The translations under genes were made by a program, and so were the position numbers. A model generated the notes under the pieces. It saw only the letters and a program-made list of their open reading frames with translations, had not been told where the DNA came from and made no database searches. Source: an uncultured Flavobacteriales bacterium (lineage in GTDB: Bacteria > Bacteroidota > Bacteroidia > Flavobacteriales_E > Vicingaceae). Taken from it: a stretch of DNA of 17,509 nt. The stretch is from NCBI GenBank assembly GCA_937925525.1, contig CALALS010000017.1, positions 1-17,509 of the forward strand. The letters run 5' to 3'. Shown piece after piece: positions 1-6,801 of this stretch. Numbering within the stretch: position 1 is the stretch's first letter; the number at the start of each line of letters is the position of its first letter.

Positions 1-32
1 AAGATAAATAAATTAGTAAACAAGGCATAAGG

Positions 33-40
33 CAAAAGTA
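33..40 (-). promoter_or_regulatory. Putative divergent promoter -7 element (gene beyond left edge)
   Basis: On the minus strand this reads TACTTTTG, an exact match to the Bacteroidota -7 consensus TAnnTTTG. It points leftward, so it would drive a gene that lies outside the window; in related genomes acpP is a frequent divergent neighbour of purN, but that gene is not visible here. No convincing -33 TTG is seen. The call rests on one short motif. Confidence 0.35.
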
Positions 41-47
41 AAATAGT

Positions 48-55
48 TAGTTTTG
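48..55 (+). promoter_or_regulatory. Putative purN promoter, -7 element
   Basis: TAGTTTTG matches the Bacteroidota -7 consensus TAnnTTTG exactly. It ends only 4 nt before the purN ATG at 60, so transcription would start at or very near the start codon and the mRNA would be leaderless or nearly so. No clear -33 TTG is present at the expected distance. It lies back to back with the minus-strand element at 33-40. Confidence 0.4.
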
Positions 56-59
56 TTGA

Positions 60-635
60 ATGAAAGTAAGAGTAGCAATTTTAGCTTCGGGAAGTGGTAC
101 AAATGCAGAAAACATTGTTAATTATTTTAAGGATAATAATAATGTTGAAATTGCCATGATAGCATCAAATAAACCGGATGCGTATGTGTTAGAACGAGCT
201 AAAAAGCTAGGTGTGCCTTATTATCATTTTACAAATGAGGAATTAAAAGAAGGAATGGTTGCTAATCAACTTATCTTAAAAAGAATTGATTTTGTCGTTT
301 TGGCCGGGTTTTTACAAAAAATTCCAAGTGGGTTAATTCAAGTATTTCCAAATAGAATAATTAATATTCATCCTGCCTTATTGCCAAATTACGGTGGAAA
401 AGGGATGTACGGAGATAAAGTGCATCAGGCCGTTATTGAAAAGGGAGACAAACAGTCGGGAATAAGCATACATTATGTAAATGAAAATTATGATGAGGGT
501 GCCATTATTTTTCAGGCAAAATGTGAGGTAAACGAAAATGATACTCCGGAGTCATTGGCAAAGAAAATACATGAATTGGAATACCAACATTTCCCTAAGG
601 TGATTGAAGAGGTGATAGAAAAGATAAATGCTTAA
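60..635 (+). CDS. purN: Phosphoribosylglycinamide formyltransferase (GAR transformylase)
   Basis: PurN transfers the formyl group of 10-formyltetrahydrofolate to glycinamide ribonucleotide, the third step of de novo purine synthesis, in the cytosol. The 191-residue length is normal. The N-terminal phosphate-binding loop SGSGTN lies at about residues 10-15. The catalytic triad known from E. coli (Asn106, His108, Asp144) is visible as N102 and H104 in NIHPALLP, and D145 in NYDEGAIIF. The glycine-rich stretch NYGGKGMYG after the catalytic loop is also characteristic. The ATG at 60 gives the standard MKVRVAILASG start, and no earlier in-frame start fits. The gene overlaps the next one by 8 nt (ATGCTTAA), so the two are probably co-transcribed and translationally coupled, although no functional link between them is evident. 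Confidence 0.97.
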   Translation: MKVRVAILASGSGTNAENIVNYFKDNNNVEIAMIASNKPDAYVLERAKKLGVPYYHFTNEELKEGMVANQLILKRIDFVVLAGFLQKIPSGLIQVFPNRIINIHPALLPNYGGKGMYGDKVHQAVIEKGDKQSGISIHYVNENYDEGAIIFQAKCEVNENDTPESLAKKIHELEYQHFPKVIEEVIEKINA

Positions 636-1539
636 AAATAACTTAGAAATATCATATTTCAATCAATTTATTTTAACACTATCAGTTGCTGTAGTTAGTT
701 TTATTTTGTTTGCCATGATAGGGCAAGCTCTTTCGTTATTAATTTTTGATGTAAACTTTTTTGAGGGAAATGATTTAATGAGTCAATTAGACCGAAAAGG
801 AGTTGTTAGTTCATTAAAATTAGTGCAGGCTTTCAGCGCTTTTGGCTTGTTTATCTTTCCTGTGATTGTATTGTCTTTATTTACTAAGTCAAAACCTCTG
901 ACTAGTTTAGGTTTTGTGTCAACTAATTGGATTTTTTTTCCGCTAGTTTTTTTTCTCTTGCTCTTTTCCACTCCAATTTTAGAAATCTTAATAAAATGGA
1001 ATGAGAGCTTAACTTTACCTGAGTCATGGAGTAGCTTTGAGACCATTATAAGAGATATGGAAACAACGGCTGCCGAACGTTCTAAGGTTTTTGTGAAGTC
1101 AACTAACTTTTCCGGTTTGCTTTTAAATGTTGTTTTAGTGGCTTTAATTCCTGCTTTTGGGGAAGAATTAATGTTTAGAGGTTGGTTACAAAAGTTATTT
1201 TCGAATTGGTTTAGGAATATTCATGTGGCAATTTGGCTAAGTGCTTTTTTGTTTAGTCTGTTACATTTTCAATTTTTTGGATTTTTACCTAGAATGCTAT
1301 TTGGTGCCTTGTTTGGTTATGTTTTTTACTGGAGTGGTAGTTTATGGATTCCCATTTTAGGGCATTTTTTAAATAATGCTTCTGTGGTTGTGGTAAACTA
1401 CTATATGCCTGAATTAGCTGATGAGACAGAGATAACTTCTATTACTTCACTAATAATTAGCCTTTTATTTACCGCTGGAATATTTTATATTTTTTGGAAA
1501 AAAAGAGTGGTAAGCGATGTTAAAGTTTTTGAGACTTAA
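628..1539 (+). CDS. CPBP family intramembrane metalloprotease (CAAX protease/bacteriocin-processing, ABI superfamily)
   Basis: A 303-residue polytopic inner-membrane protein with several hydrophobic segments (roughly 13-40, 66-86, 101-122, 163-177, 198-218, 222-243 and 271-290). The C-terminal half carries the three motifs of the CPBP (CAAX protease/ABI) family: EExxxR at E179-E180-R184, FxxxH at F209-H213 and HxxxN at H246-N250, which form the metal site of intramembrane proteases related to eukaryotic Rce1. All key residues are intact, so it should be catalytically active. Its substrate is unknown; bacterial members have been linked to processing of peptides or prenylated proteins and to bacteriocin self-immunity, none of which is indicated by the context. 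The start overlaps the purN stop by 8 nt. Its 3' end overlaps the convergent hutH gene by 20 bp. Confidence 0.9.
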   Translation: MLKNNLEISYFNQFILTLSVAVVSFILFAMIGQALSLLIFDVNFFEGNDLMSQLDRKGVVSSLKLVQAFSAFGLFIFPVIVLSLFTKSKPLTSLGFVSTNWIFFPLVFFLLLFSTPILEILIKWNESLTLPESWSSFETIIRDMETTAAERSKVFVKSTNFSGLLLNVVLVALIPAFGEELMFRGWLQKLFSNWFRNIHVAIWLSAFLFSLLHFQFFGFLPRMLFGALFGYVFYWSGSLWIPILGHFLNNASVVVVNYYMPELADETEITSITSLIISLLFTAGIFYIFWKKRVVSDVKVFET

Positions 1540-3007
1540 TAAACTTTTTGCTTGTTTTAATGTCCTGATGTAAAACTCTATCCGTGCTTACAAAAGGAAC
1601 TTTTTTTCTATAATCAGATTTTATTTTTTCGATAACGGTAGACGACTTTTTATCTTTTAAATCTAAAGCTTGTGTGGCCGTAAATAATTCTATAGCAATT
1701 ATTTCTTCTAAATTATTCACTAATCGATTTAATTTAATGGCAGCGTTTGCGCCCATACTCACATGGTCTTCTTGTCCGTTGGAAGAGTCAATGCTATCAA
1801 CAGATGAAGGAGTTGCTAATTGTTTATTCATACTCACTAATGATGCAGCGGCATATTGGGGAATCATAAAACCGCTGTTTAAACCCGGCTCAGCAATTAA
1901 AAATGCCGGCAAACCTCTTTGACCGGACAATAATTTGTAAGTTCTTCTTTCTGAAATACTACCTAACTCTGCTGCGGAAATAGCTAAAAAATCTAGTTGT
2001 AATGCCAATGGCTCTCCATGAAAATTACCACCGGATAGAATTAAATCTTCATCAGCGAAAATAGTTGGATTATCCGTAACCGCATTCATTTCATTTTCAA
2101 GAATGGTTTTCGCGTTTTGCAAAACATCTTTTATTGCGCCATGAACTTGCGGAATACATCTAAAACAATATGGGTCTTGCACTTGTTTTTTTTCTGATAC
2201 TGCTATTTCGCTTCCTTCAACTAGTTCTAAAATTTTCTTTGCCGTTGTTATTTGCCCTGAATGATTTCTGATTTGATGTAGGCCGTCATAAAACGGGTCT
2301 AGTTTTCCATTGAAAGCTTCTAAAGACATTGCTCCAACTGTATCAGCCCAATTCATTAATCGCTCAATTCTAATTAGGTTATAAGCAAAAAAAGCAGACA
2401 TGAATTGGGTGCCGTTTAACATTGCTAAACCTTCTTTGGCATGTAATTCTATAGGTTGCCAATTTAGTTGCTTGTAAACCTCTTCAGTAGCCTGAATGTT
2501 GCCATTATACTCAACTTCACCCAATCCAATCAATGGTAAAGAAAGGTGAGCAAGTGGGGCTAAATCTCCTGATGCACCTAGCGAACCATGTTCATAAATT
2601 ACAGGAATAATATCATGATTATATAGGTCGATTAGTCGTTGAATAGTTTCTAATTTAACTCCTGAATAGCCTAAACTTAAGTTTCTTATTTTTAGTAATA
2701 GAATGAGCTTAGCAACTTCTTTGGAGATTTTTTCTCCAACGCCACAAGCATGTGACATTACCAGATTTTTTTGAAGTTCAATTAGCTTGTCTTTTGGGAT
2801 AGAAGTATCACACAGTGAGCCAAAGCCTGTATTTATTCCATAAAAAGCTTGGTCAGAGTTGGCTAATTTTTCTTCAAGGTATGTTCTGCATTTATTGACT
2901 TTCTCAATAGCTTCATCAGACAATGAAATAGATTTATTCTCAGTAATTATTTCAGCAATATCTGCTAAAGAAATGGGCGACAAACCTAATACGAACTCTT
3001 TCGACAT
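1520..3007 (-). CDS. hutH: Histidine ammonia-lyase
   Basis: HutH deaminates L-histidine to trans-urocanate, the first step of histidine degradation. The 495-residue protein has the N-terminal YGINTGFG motif (56-63), which includes the catalytic tyrosine, and the Ala-Ser-Gly triad (145-147, in GSLGASGDLAPLAHL) that cyclises into the MIO electrophile. The selectivity loop reads LVMSHACGVG with Ser85-His86, as in true histidine lyases and unlike the tyrosine lyases, where the loop has Tyr-His or His-Leu; I therefore favour histidine as substrate. Further family motifs are DNPTIF, GGNFHGEPLA and the QEDHVSMG segment. The start lies 2 nt after the hisS stop, so it is the distal gene of a hisS-hutH operon. 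No hutU, hutI or hutG lies nearby, so the rest of the pathway must be encoded elsewhere or be absent. The last codons overlap the convergent protease gene. Confidence 0.95.
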   Translation of the reverse strand: MSKEFVLGLSPISLADIAEIITENKSISLSDEAIEKVNKCRTYLEEKLANSDQAFYGINTGFGSLCDTSIPKDKLIELQKNLVMSHACGVGEKISKEVAKLILLLKIRNLSLGYSGVKLETIQRLIDLYNHDIIPVIYEHGSLGASGDLAPLAHLSLPLIGLGEVEYNGNIQATEEVYKQLNWQPIELHAKEGLAMLNGTQFMSAFFAYNLIRIERLMNWADTVGAMSLEAFNGKLDPFYDGLHQIRNHSGQITTAKKILELVEGSEIAVSEKKQVQDPYCFRCIPQVHGAIKDVLQNAKTILENEMNAVTDNPTIFADEDLILSGGNFHGEPLALQLDFLAISAAELGSISERRTYKLLSGQRGLPAFLIAEPGLNSGFMIPQYAAASLVSMNKQLATPSSVDSIDSSNGQEDHVSMGANAAIKLNRLVNNLEEIIAIELFTATQALDLKDKKSSTVIEKIKSDYRKKVPFVSTDRVLHQDIKTSKKFIKSQKL

Positions 3008-3009
3008 AA

Positions 3010-4377
3010 TCAGCTAAGTTTTGAAATAATTTCTTCAGCAGTTAATTTTTCTTGTTCTCCTGAAACCATATCTTTTAATTGAATAGTGTTGTCAGAAATT
3101 TCTTCCTCACCTATAACTGCAACAAATCGAATGTTTTTTGAATCGGCATATTTAAACTGTTTTTTCAATTTGGCCTCATCAGGATATACTTCGCAAGCTA
3201 TTCCTTTTTCTCTTAATTGATTGGCAATGGCTAAAATATGTTCTATTTCTTTGTTTCCAAAGTTGACAAAAAGCACTTGTTTGTTTTCGGTTTCAAAATT
3301 TGGGAATAGATTAAGCTCTAACAGAACATCATAAATTCTATCTGCGCCAAAAGAAATACCAACACCTGAAATATTTGGTAGTCCAAAAATTCCCGTTAAA
3401 TCATCATATCTACCGCCTCCACAAATGCTGCCAATGGAAACATTGTTTGCTTTTACTTCAAAAATAGCTCCTGTGTAGTAGTTTAAGCCTCTGGCAAGGC
3501 AAACATCTAACTCAAGTTTAGCACTTTTAAGCGGGTTTTTTGACACAAGATCTAAAACAGTTTCTAATTCTTCAATTCCCTTTTTTCCAATTTCTGATGA
3601 TGAAAGATGAGTTTTTAAAAGCTCAATCATTTTTACATTACTCCCGGACAAATCAAATAAAAACTGGATTTTATTTAGTGAATCTTGGCTTACACCTTTC
3701 GATAAAATTTCTTCATTTACTTTATCTTTTCCAATCTTGTCTAGCTTATCAATTGCTACGGTAATGTCTATTATTTTATCACTGGCATTGGCAATTTCTG
3801 CTATTCCGCTAAGTATTTTTCGGTTATTTATCTTTATGGTAAAATCATTCAAGCAAAGATTTGATAGTCCTTCATCAAATATCTTCACCAAATCAAATTC
3901 ATTAATTAAAGAATCAGAACCTATAATATCACAATCACATTGATAAAACTCACGATATCTACCTTTTTGTGGGCGGTCTGCTCTCCACACCGGCTGAATC
4001 TGAAATCGTTTAAAAGGGAAATTAATTTCATGTTGATGTTGCACCACATATCTGGCAAATGGAACGGTTAAATCATACCTTAATGCTTTTTCAGAAATGC
4101 TTGAAATTAATGCAGATGAATCTTTATCAGCTAAAGCCTTTTCGTCAGCTTTAGATAAGTAATCTCCGGAGTTTAATATTTTGAAAATAAGTTTATCGCC
4201 TTCATCTCCATATTTTCCGGTAAGGGTTTCCAAGTTTTCAATGGCGGGAGTTTCAATTTGTTCGAAACCATATTTTATGAAAACACTTTTTAGTGTATCA
4301 AAAATGTAATTGCGCCTTTTCATCTCAATGGGTGAAAAGTCTCTTGTTCCTCTTGCGTTTGTCGGTTTGTTTGCCAT
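3010..4377 (-). CDS. hisS: Histidine--tRNA ligase (histidyl-tRNA synthetase)
   Basis: Cytosolic class II aminoacyl-tRNA synthetase charging tRNA-His with histidine; 455 residues, normal for the family. Motif 2 with its loop spans about 121-150 and includes RADRPQKGRYREFYQCD, ending in the conserved D. The histidine-specific signature RGLNYYTG is at 296-303, with Asn where most members have Asp (RGLDYYTG). Motif 3 (GVGISFGADRIYDVL) is at about 338-352, and the anticodon-binding domain at about 365-455. The segment LTGKYGDEGDKLIFKILNSG (52-71) resembles the Bacteroidota form, which has an insert in this region. The ATG at 4377 gives MANKPTNARGTRDFSP, the usual start leading into the RGTRDF motif. 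A candidate promoter lies just upstream at 4394-4401. hutH follows 2 nt downstream, giving an operon in which both products use histidine. Confidence 0.97.
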   Translation of the reverse strand: MANKPTNARGTRDFSPIEMKRRNYIFDTLKSVFIKYGFEQIETPAIENLETLTGKYGDEGDKLIFKILNSGDYLSKADEKALADKDSSALISSISEKALRYDLTVPFARYVVQHQHEINFPFKRFQIQPVWRADRPQKGRYREFYQCDCDIIGSDSLINEFDLVKIFDEGLSNLCLNDFTIKINNRKILSGIAEIANASDKIIDITVAIDKLDKIGKDKVNEEILSKGVSQDSLNKIQFLFDLSGSNVKMIELLKTHLSSSEIGKKGIEELETVLDLVSKNPLKSAKLELDVCLARGLNYYTGAIFEVKANNVSIGSICGGGRYDDLTGIFGLPNISGVGISFGADRIYDVLLELNLFPNFETENKQVLFVNFGNKEIEHILAIANQLREKGIACEVYPDEAKLKKQFKYADSKNIRFVAVIGEEEISDNTIQLKDMVSGEQEKLTAEEIISKLS

Positions 4378-4393
4378 TAAAAATTATCTGTGG

Positions 4394-4401
4394 CGAAGTT
4401 A
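4394..4401 (-). promoter_or_regulatory. Putative hisS-hutH promoter, -7 element
   Basis: The minus strand reads TAACTTCG, matching seven of eight positions of the Bacteroidota -7 consensus TAnnTTTG. It ends 16 nt before the hisS ATG, giving a very short leader. No Shine-Dalgarno sequence is visible. Weak evidence from one short motif. Confidence 0.3.
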
Positions 4402-4460
4402 GAAAAATAGTAAATAGTAACTAAAGATTATCGAGTTAGATTTATCATAAAATAAAAAAC

Positions 4461-4468
4461 TATATTTG
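4461..4468 (+). promoter_or_regulatory. Putative promoter of the B12 operon, -7 element
   Basis: TATATTTG is an exact TAnnTTTG match. It ends 4 nt before AACGG at 4473, the 5' strand of riboswitch helix P1, so transcription would begin essentially at the first base of the aptamer. That positional agreement strengthens the call beyond the motif alone. A clear -33 TTG is not seen in the AT-rich DNA upstream. Confidence 0.5.
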
Positions 4469-4472
4469 CCCC

Positions 4473-4695
4473 AACGGTTCTTTGTTAGTTAACAACTAAT
4501 TAAAGTGAAGAGGGAATTTGGTGAAAATCCAAAACTGTGCCCGCAACTGTAAGCTTAATGAGACTTGATTTATTTAAAATCTTAGTCGAATTAATCCCGA
4601 TGAAAATCGGGATCCAGTTTGAACGGTCTTTTACCACTGCGTCTAACCCATGCGGGAAGGTGTTCAAACAAAAGCTAGTCAGGAGACCTGCCGTT
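4473..4695 (+). promoter_or_regulatory. Cobalamin (adenosylcobalamin/B12) riboswitch aptamer
   Basis: The conserved core is present in order: AGGGAA and GGTGAAAATCC (4511-4530), GCCCGCAACTGTAA (4539-4552), CCACTG (4634-4639), GCGGGAAGG (4652-4660), and the B12 box AGTCAGGAGACCTGCC (4677-4692). Helix P1 closes the aptamer: AACGG 4473-4477 pairs with CCGTT 4691-4695. Between ACTGTAA and CCACTG there are two extra hairpins: 4562-4587 (GACT and GATTT pairing with AAATC and AGTC) and 4594-4613 (ATCCCGAT, GAAA loop, ATCGGGAT), the latter a perfect 8-bp stem with a GNRA tetraloop. Riboswitches of this class lower expression of downstream genes when cobalamin is bound. The genes that follow encode a BtuB/BtuG-type uptake system, which agrees with this control. 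Confidence 0.95.
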
Positions 4696-4708
4696 ACAAT
4701 TAATTCAG

Positions 4709-4734
4709 AGTGCTTTCGGGAGCAAAAGCCGACT
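4709..4734 (+). promoter_or_regulatory. Riboswitch expression platform: P13-like hairpin with kissing loop
   Basis: Just after P1, GCTTT (4712-4716) pairs with AAAGC (4725-4729), extended by AGT (4709-4711) with ACT (4732-4734) around a two-base bulge. The 8-nt loop begins with CGGG (4717-4720), complementary to CCCG (4540-4543) in aptamer loop L5. This matches the L5-L13 kissing interaction by which cobalamin riboswitches sense ligand. No U-tract terminator follows, so control is more likely at translation, but no Shine-Dalgarno sequence is evident between here and the ATG at 4763. The assignment is by eye from base pairing. Confidence 0.6.
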
Positions 4735-4762
4735 GAGTCGAACAATTTAATTAATTCTTAAA

Positions 4763-5809
4763 ATGAAAAAGAACACACAATGTGTGATTTTTACTGAGAA
4801 GCTTTATGGCTCTAAAGTAAAATGTATGCAAACAATTAACCAAAGGTTTAATGTAAAACAAATTTTAGTTGTAGCTATTGCTACTATTTCTATGAGCTTG
4901 TCTGCTCAACAAACATCAACTTTTGATAACCTAACACTTTCTCCAAACTCCTATTGGGATGGTTCAGATCTTACAAAGGGCTTTACGAGTGGAGATGCTT
5001 ATTTCTCAAATAAGTATGACACCACTTATAATTATTGGGCGGACGGTTTTGTTTATTCCAATCAAACAGATACAGTAACTGCTGGTAATCCCTATGCAGC
5101 TGCTACAGGTAGAGATTTTAGCGGAGTAGGAAATTATGCGGTTGCGCAAAACAAGTCGATTATAAGATTGATAAATAATGCAATCGGAAAACCTGTTACT
5201 GGTTTTTATGTTACCAATGCTTCTTACTCATACATCAGTATGAGAGATGGTGATCAGTTTGCTAAAAAATTTGGCGGAACAAGCGGAAATGATCCGGATT
5301 GGTTTAAACTAACAGTTTTTGGGTACTATAATGGAAGTTTAATTAATGATAGTGTAGAGTTTTATTTAGCTGACTATCGTTTTTCAAATAATACTCAAGA
5401 TTATAGAGTGAATACTTGGGAGTGGGTTGATTTAACAACATTCGGAAATTTGGATAGCCTTGTTTTTTCTTTATCTTCTTCTGATGTCGGTCAGTGGGGA
5501 ATGAATACCCCTGCTTTCTTTTGTATAGATGAATTTAATAAGCAAAATGTTGGTTTAGCAGAGACAAACAAAGAAGATAAACTTCATTTATATCCGAACC
5601 CAGCTAAACATCAAGTTACTATTATTAACTCTTTTGAAGAGGAAGCACAACTGGTAATCACTGATATGAGTGGAAAAATTGTTTGCTCAGAGCTATTGAT
5701 AAGTAATGTAAGTAAAATAAACATTGAAAATGTTGCCGGTGGTTTTTACTTAGCAAGACTTTCAACAAATAATAAAACTCAAACGAGCAGATTAATTATT
5801 CTAAAATAG
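4763..5809 (+). CDS. DUF4465 protein with T9SS C-terminal sorting domain, B12-riboswitch controlled
   Basis: First gene behind the B12 riboswitch. The 348-residue product has a hydrophobic signal segment at about 34-48 ending SLSAQ, a DUF4465-type beta domain at about 53-260 (start TFDNLTLSPNSYWDG, end GMNTPAFFCIDEFN) and a T9SS type A sorting domain at 273-348 (LYPNP, then GGFYLARL). It should pass the inner membrane by Sec and be exported and anchored at the cell surface by T9SS. DUF4465 proteins recur in B12 uptake loci of Bacteroidota, and a cobalamin-binding role (as reported for gut BtuH proteins, from memory) is plausible but not shown here. The start is uncertain: ATG 4763 gives an unusually long 31-residue stretch before the hydrophobic core, while ATG 4826 (residue 22) gives a more typical signal peptide. 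I kept 4763 because it is nearer the expression platform. Confidence 0.85.
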   Translation: MKKNTQCVIFTEKLYGSKVKCMQTINQRFNVKQILVVAIATISMSLSAQQTSTFDNLTLSPNSYWDGSDLTKGFTSGDAYFSNKYDTTYNYWADGFVYSNQTDTVTAGNPYAAATGRDFSGVGNYAVAQNKSIIRLINNAIGKPVTGFYVTNASYSYISMRDGDQFAKKFGGTSGNDPDWFKLTVFGYYNGSLINDSVEFYLADYRFSNNTQDYRVNTWEWVDLTTFGNLDSLVFSLSSSDVGQWGMNTPAFFCIDEFNKQNVGLAETNKEDKLHLYPNPAKHQVTIINSFEEEAQLVITDMSGKIVCSELLISNVSKINIENVAGGFYLARLSTNNKTQTSRLIILK

Positions 5810-5811
5810 TG

Positions 5812-6801
5812 ATGGTAAGAGTCTTTGTCTTTGGTCTTTTATCTTTTGCCTCCCAGCTGTCTTATGCTCAAGGGCCTTATTCTCCTGCAGCAGGAAAGCC
5901 AGGCTCAATAGCCATTCATAAAGACTCAAGTATAATTAAAGCCTGGGCAAGTGAATGTTCCATTCAAAGAGGTAGGCAGGATATTTCTAATACTTCACTT
6001 GGTTATGCAAATGTTGGAGATTCAACAGATGTTTTAGGCAAGCCCGGAACAAACGGAATAGCTAGTTTGGGAGATGGAGGTTCGGCTGTTGTAAAGTTTA
6101 ATGGCGTATTGTTTGACGGTCCGGGTTATGATTTTGCCGTTTTTGAAAATAGCTTTAGCGATACGTATTTAGAGTTAGCTTTTGTTGAAGTAAGCTCTGA
6201 TGGTGTCAATTTTTTTAGATTTGGTGCTGTTTCATTGACTCAAGATACGGTTCAAGTAGGAAGTTTTGATACACTGGAAACATCTTACATCCATAACTTG
6301 GCAGGTAAGTTTAGGTTAAACTATGGTACTCCGTTCGATTTAAGTGAACTCTCAGGTATTTCGGGTTTGAATATTGACTCAATTACTCATATAAAAATTA
6401 TAGATGTTGTAGGTAGCATTAATAATGCCTATGCAACTTATGATTCGCAAAACAATAAGGTAAATGATCCCTGGAATACACCTTTTGGTTCAAGTGGTTT
6501 TGATTTAGATGCGGTGGCGGCTATAAACATTAAATTTCCGACATCTATCAATGAAGACAATCAACTAAGAAATGTGGGTGTTTATCCAAATCCATTTTTA
6601 AATCGACTAAGTTTCGACAACCCAAATCAGGAACAGTTAAAAGTTGTTGTAAAAGATATAACTGGAAAATCATTTGATGAGTTTATTGTAGAAAAGAACT
6701 CTAGGTATTGTTATTCCTCCAGCCTAAAGCCCGGAATTTACTTTTTTCAGCTGGAATTGAACGGTAAAATTGAAATAAGAAAGATATTGAAAAGTGAATA
6801 G
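5812..6801 (+). CDS. Secreted T9SS-sorted surface protein of the B12 uptake locus
   Basis: A 329-residue secreted protein with signal peptide (about residues 1-19, ending SYAQ), a single globular domain (about 20-245) and a T9SS type A sorting domain from about 255 (VYPNPFLNRLSF, later LKPGIYFFQL). The globular domain has motifs I have seen in Bacteroidota proteins near TonB receptors: FDGPGYDFAVFENSF, ELAFVEVSSDGVNFFRF, HIKIIDVVGS and DPWNTPFGSSGFDLDAVA. The acidic, Asp-rich turns could bind calcium, but no defined function is known to me. Its place between the DUF4465 gene and the btuB-like gene, behind the same riboswitch, suggests a role in capturing corrinoids or in assembling the surface complex. 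A GTG at 5809 overlaps the previous stop by one base; I chose the ATG at 5812, the next codon. The gap from the preceding gene is 2 nt. Confidence 0.85.
   Translation: MVRVFVFGLLSFASQLSYAQGPYSPAAGKPGSIAIHKDSSIIKAWASECSIQRGRQDISNTSLGYANVGDSTDVLGKPGTNGIASLGDGGSAVVKFNGVLFDGPGYDFAVFENSFSDTYLELAFVEVSSDGVNFFRFGAVSLTQDTVQVGSFDTLETSYIHNLAGKFRLNYGTPFDLSELSGISGLNIDSITHIKIIDVVGSINNAYATYDSQNNKVNDPWNTPFGSSGFDLDAVAAINIKFPTSINEDNQLRNVGVYPNPFLNRLSFDNPNQEQLKVVVKDITGKSFDEFIVEKNSRYCYSSSLKPGIYFFQLELNGKIEIRKILKSE

Noticed and set aside
1674..1922. Plus-strand open frame inside hutH.
   Set aside because: Antisense to a strongly conserved gene with intact motifs; a composition shadow.
3540..3943. Plus-strand open frames inside hisS.
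   Set aside because: Antisense to conserved synthetase sequence with no recognisable protein features.
4500..4761. Short open frames on both strands (4500-4745 minus, 4537-4761 plus) across the riboswitch.
   Set aside because: They cover the conserved cobalamin aptamer, whose RNA constraint explains the sequence; the translations have no domain features.
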